DNA from: Carnegiea gigantea
Lineage: Eukaryota; Streptophyta; Magnoliopsida; Caryophyllales; Cactaceae
Length of the DNA stretch: 64,000 nt
NCBI GenBank assembly: GCA_029747015.1
Contig: JAKOGI010002798.1
Coordinates: 20,928 to 84,927, forward strand
Reading direction: 5' to 3'
Shown: positions 57,301-64,000 of the stretch, one piece after another
How the letters are laid out: each line of letters starts with the position of its first letter
Numbering within the stretch: position 1 is the stretch's first letter
Notes under the pieces: generated by a model
What the model saw: only the letters and a program-made list of their open reading frames with translations
The model's database searches: none
What the model was told of the DNA's origin: nothing
Program-made: the position numbers and the translations under genes

Positions 57301-59475
57301 CCACCATTCAAGCGCATGGCCTCGGAGCTTCTTGATAACCACCTTAAACTTCTCTTACTCGTCAATATTGTAGCGAGTGAAAACTTGATCCACTTTGGAA
57401 ATCCAGTAAGGGAAATCTTCTTTTTGGCCACGGAACTTTGGAGTTTCAAGGATGATCATCTCCTTTTCAATCAAAGCAATCTCTTTTCGCAAGTTCCCAA
57501 GAGAAATCATGATGGATGAAAGCTTAAGGGTTCTTTGTGGGTTATGTGTTTAGGCTAGAAAAAGGCCGTTTTGGAGAAGAGGAGGGAGGGCACGGTCGTG
57601 CAAGGGGGCACGGGCAGGCCGTGCTATGCTTCGACTTGAGGAAATGCAGAAAAGTATAGTGGCACGGTCGTGCTGGGTGGCACGGGGGTACCGTGCGAAA
57701 TTTCTGGACTTCGGGAATGGTTTTGTCGCTTTGTGCTTCTTTTTTGTTTTTTGTGTTTTGGCTTTTTGGGATGTATTTGGGTGTGAAGTGGGTCACTTAA
57801 GAACCTTGGCTCTGATACCAATTGATGTATATGTGGGTGGAAAGTGATCCAAATCAAACTCAAATCAAACTTAAGCAAAATGAAAAGAGAGAAAGATGGA
57901 AAGATGAAGAATATCACCAAACAGGATAGAGACAGATAGTGCAAGACTTTGAGTATGAGATAATCCTTCCGGAGCCACTCACACCTTGGTCTTGGGCTAA
58001 TTCCCTTCACTCTTCTGAGGAATCACTCCAAAGAAAAGAAGGAGAACCTAGAACACCACTTGAATTAGCCAAATTCAAGATATAGAACTAGGAATTTTTG
58101 GGACACAAATGAGAATCACTCTCAAAGGTGCTTGAATTACTCTTGAAAATGCCTTAGAAATCTGATCTACAATGCTCACACGCCTCCCCTTTATATAGGC
58201 TCAGCAAAAGACAACAAAAGGACTCAAATAACTCCTAACAATTAAAACTAGTAAAATGAAAAGACTAAGATAAATGGAAAGACACATCATAAAAGGGGTG
58301 GGGGAGGTTACAAGGAATATTCTAGGATTTCTTAGCTGATTACACCAATCTAGAAGGCTCCAAAACGTGCACAATGTCAGCCACACAATCACATGTAACC
58401 GAAGACTCTTCATATTCCCAGAATTAATCCTTGCAGCTGCCTCAACTTCAACAGAGCATAACTTCCAGTATACTCGGCCAAATCACACGTTCTTGGGCTT
58501 GATAGAAAGCCCTGGAAGTCTAGTTTCCAGAATGGGCTCATTTGCTCAATTTGGATAAGCGGTTTAAACGTTATGGCCCCAACAATGTACCTATCTCAGA
58601 CTGGACTGGATCAGAATAATGTACCTTTGAGTGATAGTTTGCCCAATCAAATGACGTCCAAATTAAACAAACTTAGGCTTATTTGAAAGATGAAATCTTA
58701 AGCTTCAAAAGCACATGGGCCCTCAAGTTGTGGGTCCACTTGAGCTTGTCCAAAAGTGGTCACAAAAATTGGGTTCTGCAGGGATGAATTCGGCACCAAA
58801 TTTCTAGCAAAGCTTAACCTCTTTTTGACCTCTCCATAGTGTCGCGAGTCTTTGAACTCACTTAAGAAGACCAAATAGGCACATTTCCATGCATGATCTT
58901 CTTTGACCCTTTTCTTCTTTGAAATTGGACTTGAATAAAAATGATGCATATGGAAATATGCATCAAATTGTGACCTACCTCCAAGATTTGATGAGCTTGA
59001 AATTGAAGAACTCGAAGTGCCCGAGTTAAAACCTTGTTGGGTTGTTAAAGAATTTAAGCAACTCGTGCTTCCAGAAGAATGGCCTCATTCACAACAAGAA
59101 TTGAGGACAATTCGTTTCGAAGAGAGAGGGATTGATGTATATTTTCAAGGGTATCATTTTCATTCTTTCAACTCAACTTCATGGGAGGTAAGCTCCATAC
59201 AAATTCATGCGTGGCAAGGGCCTTCTTTAGTTTCAATATTTGAATTTCATAAGAAAAGACACGTTATGGAGTTTTATTTGAACTTCAAAGTGCCTTTTCC
59301 AAACGGGTTTTCCAAATGGGGATCAAGAGTACCTTGCATTTCAATAATGATGGAGACCCTCATGAACGGCCCAAAGACCATCAAGACCAGCCCAAGGAAG
59401 ACCCAATCAAGCTTCAAGAAGTCAAAGATGTGGCAAAACTCTGTAGAAAAGTTTTATTCCTTCCGGAAGAATTAG
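54395..59475 (+). CDS. Gag of K, copy 1 (interrupted by A-3)
   Basis: When A-3 and one AATTG copy are left out, 54395-55233 and 58971-59475 form one open frame of 447 codons. Residues ~30-110 hold the gag core (W-I-S-K-V-D-Q-V-F, W-W-E-K-Y-K). There is no zinc knuckle; an acidic, Glu/Pro-rich region follows. At the polypurine tract (59119-59132) the signature has decayed to E-L-R-T-I-R-F. The last ~113 codons lie in the LTR and include F-E-F-H-K-K-R-H and F-P-N-G-F-S-K-W-G-S-R. Since A-3 splits it, this copy cannot now make the whole protein. Confidence 0.82.
55234..56375 (-). repeat. 3' LTR of A-3
   Basis: TGATGTATATGTGGG to ATATGCATCA. The U3 end shows the intact TGATGCATAT/ATATGCATCA inverted repeat. 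Polypurine tract at 56376-56389 (TACTCCCCGGGTTG). Confidence 0.93.
56108..57510 (-). pseudogene. Gag of A-3 with one stop and two frameshifts
   Basis: ATG at 57510 (M-I-S-L-G-N-L-R-K-E). The core starts normally, then TAA at 57355-57357 (codon 52). A frameshift in the Lys-rich K-Y-K-R-K region (~57275) and another near 56890 (Q-S-F region) follow. No knuckle is present between the N-terminal half and the acidic region. Downstream come E-E-H-V-V-K-D-L-E-V repeats, S-L-R-T-N-S-K-Q-P-G-E-Y and 80-odd codons in the LTR with S-K-K-K-R-V-K. Confidence 0.85.
57511..57822 (-). promoter_or_regulatory. A-3 leader: primer site and two GCACG double hairpins
   Basis: Primer site at 57809-57820. Modules at 57661-57696 and 57589-57624. 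The nearest is 113 nt from the primer site, exactly as in A-1. The flanking leader is alignable to the K leader (54302-54394), which lacks the ~200-nt block holding the hairpins. Confidence 0.88.
57823..58965 (-). repeat. 5' LTR of A-3
   Basis: Near-identical to 55234-56375. It ends ATATGCATCA, then AATTG. Confidence 0.93.
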
Positions 59476-60473
59476 TGCTCGATTCGTCCCGGCGGAAGGT
59501 AATTGATGTGGCAACTTTTGGACAAGCTCGAGTAGACCCACAACTTGAGGGCCACATGGTTTTGAAGCTTAAGATGTCAGCTTTAAAATAAGCCCAATTT
59601 TATTTAATTTGGACGTCATTTGATTGGGCAAAGTAGCACTCAAAGGGAAGTTGTCCTGCTCCAGTCCAGTTCTGATATAAGTGTAATGTTTAGACCATAA
59701 CTTTTGATCTACTTATCCAAAATGAGCACATGAGCCCATTCTGGAAAATCGATTTCCAGGGCTTTCCAACAAGCCCAGAATCACCTGATTTGGACGTGTG
59801 TGCTGAGAGTTATGCTCAGTTGAAGTGGAGGCTGCTGCAAGGATTAAATGCTGGGCAAATGAAGAGACTTTGGTTACATGACATCATGTGGATGACATCA
59901 TGCACGACTTGGAGTGTTCTAGATGGATGTCTTCAGCTGATTGGAAGCCTAGAATATTCTTTGTAACCTCCCCCACCCCTTTATGTTGAGTCTTTTCCAT
60001 TTTCCAAGCCTTTTCAATTTTCTAGTTTTAATTGCTAGGAGTTTTTAAGTCTTTTGGTTATCTTTGTTTAGCCTAGAAATAGGTGGGTTATGTAGTTGCA
60101 TTTGAATTCAGAGTTGTAAGCTTTTCCAAGAGTAGTACAAACACCTTGAGAGTGATTCCCATTTGTGTCCCAAAAAAAATCCCTAGTTTTATATCTTGAA
60201 TTTTGGCAAGTTCAAGTGGTGTTCTAGGTTCTCTTTTCTTTCCCAATTGGAGTGATTTCTTGGTGAAGACAAGAGGATTTGCCCAAGATCAAGTCCTTGA
60301 GTGGCTCCGTGAAGGATTATCTCATGTGCAAGGTCTTGTTTATCCTTTGTTCTTTTTTGTTATTATTTTCATTCCATCTCAATCAACCTTCCATTTTCTC
60401 TTTACTTTGTTTCAATTCTTATTTGGGTTTATTTGAGTTTGATTTGGTTCACTTACCGCCCACTTATACATCA
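59133..60473 (+). repeat. Middle LTR of K
   Basis: 1341 bp, TGATGTATATTTTC to TACATCA, with a TATA-like CCTAGAAATAGG (mutated from CCTATAAATAGG) near 60072. Preceded by a polypurine tract and followed by a primer site (60476-60487). Its first ~340 bp encode the gag tail. Confidence 0.92.
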
Positions 60474-61096
60474 ATTGGTATCAGAGCCAAGGTTTTTAAG
60501 TGACCCACATCACACCCAAACACATCCCCCAAGCCAAACACACAACCAACCCATGAAGAACCATTAAGTGTTCATCCATCATGATTTCTTTTGAGAACAT
60601 TAGAATTGAGAACGTTAGAAAAGAGATAGCTTTGATTGAGAAGGAGTTGGTCGTCCTTGAAACTCCAAAGTTTCGCGGCCAAAGGGAAGATTTTCCTTGC
60701 TGAATTTCCAAGGTGGACCAAGTCTTTGCTCGCTGCAACATTGAAGAGCACGAGAAGTTTAAGGTGGTTATCAAGAAGCTCCGAGGCCATGCGCTTGAAT
60801 GGTGGGAAAGGTACAAGTATAAGAGGAAGAAGAGAAGGAAAAGTAAGATCACAACATGGGTTAAGTTAAGAGGTAAATTAATGGATACTTTCGCTCCAAC
60901 CTCTTACTTACACAAGCATCCTTTTCTTTCCTTTGAGGCAAACGACTTTAAATCCTCTTCTAAAAACCTCCATTTCAACAAGGGGAATTCCATAAGTGCT
61001 TGTATCTCTAACTCTACTTCCTTCCTTTGTTTGGAGAAACCTAACCCCTACAAAGATGAAAAGATCCTTGGGGAGGAAGCTTCAAGCCTAGTTGAC

Positions 61097-62820
61097 TGAT
61101 GTACGTCTCAAGGGTAGGAACAACCCAAGCTAACTTACAACAGGAACACAACCAAAACAAGTGGGAAACTCACGAACCAGGGGTAGCACGGTCGTGCTTC
61201 AAGGCACGGGGGCACCGTGCCAAATTGCTGCCTAAGCATGCCTAATTTGTGATCTTCACGGTTTTTGAGATGGCTTTTGTGTTTGGGCTCAAAACTGAAT
61301 CAAAGCAAGAATTCTTGGCCTTGATTAAGCTTGAAATGAATATGAAAAGAAAAAAAAAGACAGGAATGAAGTTCACTGATTAGAACATGAAAAAGGAGAG
61401 CTTATGGTTTAAGGGATCCAAAAGCTAACTTCATGAACTTTAAGTGAATTCAATGGAATCTGGATAGTTCTAAGCCTTGTGATTAGATAAGATACACCAC
61501 TAATCACTTAGCTTAGGACCCTTAACCTTTGATTAGGATACAGATACACCACCTAATCAATGATTAAGACTCACTTGAACACCACCTTAATCAGCCTAAT
61601 TAAGGATAAGCAAGTTAAGTGTTTGAGAGGAACACAAGATACAAAGTCTTTTCTTAATTTCAATACTCAAGCTTCTTGTTTTACAAAAGAGCAGCCAAGG
61701 CACTTATATAGCCTTGTGATTACATAAAAAGGGCTTTCCTTCTAGGCAAGGAAAGTCATTAAACTAATCCTATGCTTAGTAATACACGGTTTAAGCTAAA
61801 ACATACATAAGCTGAAAGTTTAAGCTACAAAACACAAGATTTCCTTCTTAAACTCTTTCCTAAGTATTAAGAAACCTTGTTGACTCAATTTCCCTTCAAG
61901 GAAGGTAAGAGAGCATGGCTGCCACCTCAAAGGACTGAAAATTGCATGTGTGCCATGTCATGCTTGAGTGGTCGAATGAGAGCTTGCAAAATGGTGGCGT
62001 TTCACTAGCTCCACGTGTCTCTCTCTCAAGTAGCTGAGTGGTGCTTAATCAAGCAGCTCAAAATGACCTGCTTGGCAGCCTTCCCCCTTAAGCAAACCCC
62101 TTAAAGGAGGAAAACCACCAGGCTAAGCAACCGGGTGTCAAGCAGCCGGTTTCTGCCTCCACTTGCAACGCATGTTTGACACCTCAAATGATGACTAATT
62201 GCTACGTTTCTTACATGGTTGGAACCCTCAAGATGTCTAGATTACCCTCCTTTTTGAATCATAGCAATTGGACGTCATTTGCCCCTTGAATCAGCCTGAT
62301 TTCCCAACCCGTGCAGATTGGACTCCAAAACAGCACAGGTTTACTAATTAGCTTAGTTCACTAACCAATTGAACTCCAAATCTGGTAATTCCAATTGGAA
62401 ATGAAAGCTAAGATCTTTGGGACCCAAAATATGTAAAAATTCAAGACTTAAGCTAAACTATATCATAAGAAATAAAAAGAACAAAACCGGGTTCATCCTG
62501 GCCCTGCTGGGCAGTTTTGACACATTGGGTTTAATTGCTGATTTGAACGACCAAATGAAGTCCAAATTGGATGAAACTTGATTTGTTGGAAAGATAACAT
62601 CTTGATCTTCAAATCCATCCAAAAATATTAGACGTAAACCCTTAGTATGTTTGAGAAACTAAGCACACAAAAACGGGTTAGCTACTGGATTTAACCCTTG
62701 CCCTGCAGTTTCAATGTTTAATCAAAACTTGGATGATTTATTCATCCTTAAACTAGCATAATAAGATTACCTAATTGATTTGATTCGTTTTTAACAAAAG
62801 GGATGGCGGGATTTCCATCA
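61097..62820 (-). repeat. Complete G-type LTR with hairpin module in U5
   Basis: 1724 bp, TGATGTACGTCTC to TTTCCATCA. The U3 half matches the B LTR; the U5 end differs. GCACGGTCGTGC (61186-61197) and GGCACGGGGGCACCGTGCC-like repeat (61203-61220) lie ~90-125 bp from the U5 end. TATATAAG on minus at 61703-61710. Shared GATACAGATACACCACC and GGACCCTTAACC blocks. Confidence 0.88.
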
Positions 62821-62993
62821 CAATCTCACCCAGGGGAACTTGAGTGTTGAGGAGTACACTAGGGAATTTGAGAAGTTGTTAATCAAGTGTGACTTGAGAG
62901 AGCCCGAAGAGCAAACCATAATGAGATATTTGGGTGGGTTAGATCCTAGGTATGCCCATGTGGTGGAATTGCAACAATACACCACTTCTGATT
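62821..62993 (+). pseudogene. Captured gag fragment
   Basis: Reads G-N-L-S-V-E-E-Y-T-R-E-F-E-K-L-L and R-E-P-E-E-Q-T-I-M-R-Y-L-G-G-L-D-P, ending Q-Y-T-T-S. It matches the middle of F-1 gag (about 25115-24950, minus) and is open, in antisense orientation to the LTRs around it. No start or stop; a fragment only. Confidence 0.9.
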
Positions 62994-63169
62994 TGACGTA
63001 AACCCTTAGTATGTTTGAGAAATTAAGCACATAAAAACGGGTTAGCTGCTGGATTTAATCAATGTTTAATCAAAACTTAGATGGTTTATTCATCCTTAAA
63101 CCAGCATAATAAGATTACCTAATTTGATTTGATTCTTTTTTAACAAAAGGGATGGAGGGACTTCCATCG
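62994..63169 (-). repeat. U3-end fragment of a second G/B-type LTR
   Basis: From GACGTAAACCCTTAG to GACTTCCATCG; duplicates 62632-62820 with small differences, including a ~17-bp deletion (CCTTGCCCTGCAGTTT). Confidence 0.88.
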
Positions 63170-63659
63170 TTGACCTACCTCCTGTTTTTGATAACCATGG
63201 TGATGATGAGACCTTTGAACTTGAGGGACAAGAAGACTATTCATGTCCTTCGCCACTTGTGCTAGATCACCATTTACATAAGGGAATAGCATGTGCTGCT
63301 CACTTTGATCCTTGTTATGACAATTTCATTGCTCCATTATCCCCACAATTAGAACCTGAACTAGCCGAACTTATAATCATGGGGGGACAAATGGGAAACA
63401 CAACTGAGGGGCAACCAACAGGGATAGATAAGGAAGGCGAACATGGAGAACCCTTGATCTTTAAAGAAGGATGTCATGAAAACCATGAGGTGAATTGTGA
63501 CCTACCTCCAAGATTTAATGAGCTTGAAATTGAAGAACTCGAAGTGCCCGAGTTAAAACCTTGCTGGATTGTTGAAGAATTTAAGCAACTCTTGCTTCCA
63601 GAAGAATGGCCTCATTCACAACAAGAATTGAGGATAATTCTTTTCGAAGAGAAAGGGAT

Positions 63660-64000
63660 TGATGTATATTTTCAAGGGTATCATTTTCATTCTTTCAACT
63701 CAACTTCATGGGAGGTAAGCTCCATACAAATTCATGCATGGCAAGGCCCTTCTTTAGTTCCAATATTTGAATTTCATAACAAAAGACACGTTATGGAGTT
63801 TTATTTGAACTTCAAAGTGCCTTTTCCAAACGGGTCTTCCAAATGGGGATCAAGAGTACCTTGCATTTTAATAATGATGGAGACCATCATGAACGGCCCA
63901 AAGACCATCAATCCCAGCTCAAGGAAGACCCAATCAAGCTTCAAGAAGTCAAAGACGTGGCAAAACTCTGTAGAAAAGTTTTATTCCTTCCGGAAGAATT
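63660..64000 (+). repeat. Third LTR of K, cut by window end
   Basis: Starts TGATGTATATTTTC and matches 59133-59473, including the U3-encoded gag tail. The rest is outside the window. Confidence 0.9.

Larger units (their letters stand above)
55234..58965 (-). mobile_element. Element A-3: gag-only element inside K gag
   Basis: Perfect AATTG duplication (55229-55233 and 58966-58970), LTRs of 1142 and 1143 bp, primer site, hairpin leader and a broken gag. It is A-family by LTR, but its gag lacks the zinc knuckle that A-1 has, and its N-terminal half is closest to K gag. Confidence 0.95.
61097..63169 (-). mobile_element. Element G2: LTR, captured gag fragment and partial LTR
   Basis: Duplication TTGAC (61092-61096 and 63170-63174) bounds it. 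It consists of one whole LTR (61097-62820), 173 bp of plus-strand gag from another family, and the last ~176 bp of a second LTR (62994-63169, ending CATCG). There is no primer site or polypurine tract at the joints. Probably an aberrant reverse-transcription product or internally collapsed element. Confidence 0.85.
60581..63659 (+). pseudogene. Gag of K, copy 2 (nonsense mutation; interrupted by G2)
   Basis: ATG 60581. TGA at 60701-60703 replaces the Trp of C-W-I-S-K-V. The frame then stays open to 61096, and after G2 resumes at 63175 (D-L-P-P-V-F). It is near-identical to copy 1, with no knuckle. Tail E-L-R-I-I-L-F and polypurine tract at 63646-63659. Confidence 0.85.
53682..64000 (+). mobile_element. 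Element K: three-LTR tandem array of a gag-only element
   Basis: LTR fragment (53682-54287), interior 1 (54288-59132, containing A-3), LTR (59133-60473), interior 2 (60474-63659, containing G2), LTR (63660 to the window end). Both interiors carry the same gag and polypurine tract. The two interiors share one LTR between them, as after unequal recombination. The left end is cut at F-2 and the right end lies outside the window. Confidence 0.9.

Overview
The window is plant nuclear DNA, almost certainly from a eudicot. It is a deep nest of Ty3/gypsy LTR retrotransposons. No host gene was found. Every element with a readable primer-binding site uses the 12-nt sequence TGGTATCAGAGC, which matches the 3' end of plant initiator tRNA-Met. 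Every LTR begins TGATG and ends CATCA (or a close variant), although the LTR families differ in sequence. The pol motifs (IIDGGSC protease, Y-F-DD reverse transcriptase, HHCC plus D,D,E integrase, GPF-type integrase tail) are of the chromovirus-like kind. I could not fix the clade and saw no chromodomain.

Layout. 1-177 is an LTR remnant. 384-4287 is element A-1 (minus, gag only, target-site duplication GCAAT). 4293-5711 is AT-rich, with a 28-bp minisatellite, a possible CACTA transposon end and an AU-like SINE tail. 5720-9156 is M, an old gag-only element with an LTR-gag-LTR-leader layout. 9281-10449 is a solo A LTR (TSD GAAAG). An LTR of a degraded pol element D (minus) is split by element B (11268-20190, TSD TTTAC). 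B is itself split by composite element S (11848-16330, TSD GGTAA), which ends in an inverted third LTR. D pol (20385-22863) is split by F-1 (22864-27110, gag-protease, TSD GTTTT). Then come LTR fragment G1, truncated A-2, full-length but broken E (28685-35563), tandem H (36229-41010), truncated I (41011-45269) and full-length J (45270-52882). After J come an F LTR fragment and K, an LTR-gag-LTR-gag-LTR array from 53682 to the window end. K is interrupted by A-3 (TSD AATTG) and by G2 (TSD TTGAC).

The elements form a coding series. E, I and J encode gag-protease-RT-RNase H-integrase. F-1 and H stop after protease. A-1, B and M carry gag with a zinc knuckle. K and A-3 carry gag without a knuckle. 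S keeps only a knuckle and a tail. The short elements keep the primer site, polypurine tract, LTR ends and the C-terminal 'LRTNS..GE' tail, so they look like parasites of the autonomous ones. Mobilisation in trans is inference.

Most unusual: (1) a paired GCACG..CGTGC hairpin module at a nearly fixed place between primer site and gag in six elements, and inside U5 of the G LTRs; (2) the S composite, whose inverted LTR fits snap-back reverse transcription; (3) all nests opened left of J stay unclosed and those closing right of J were never opened, pointing to one deletion (or a mis-assembly) at J; (4) gag frames that run through the polypurine tract into a related U3-encoded tail in three LTR families.
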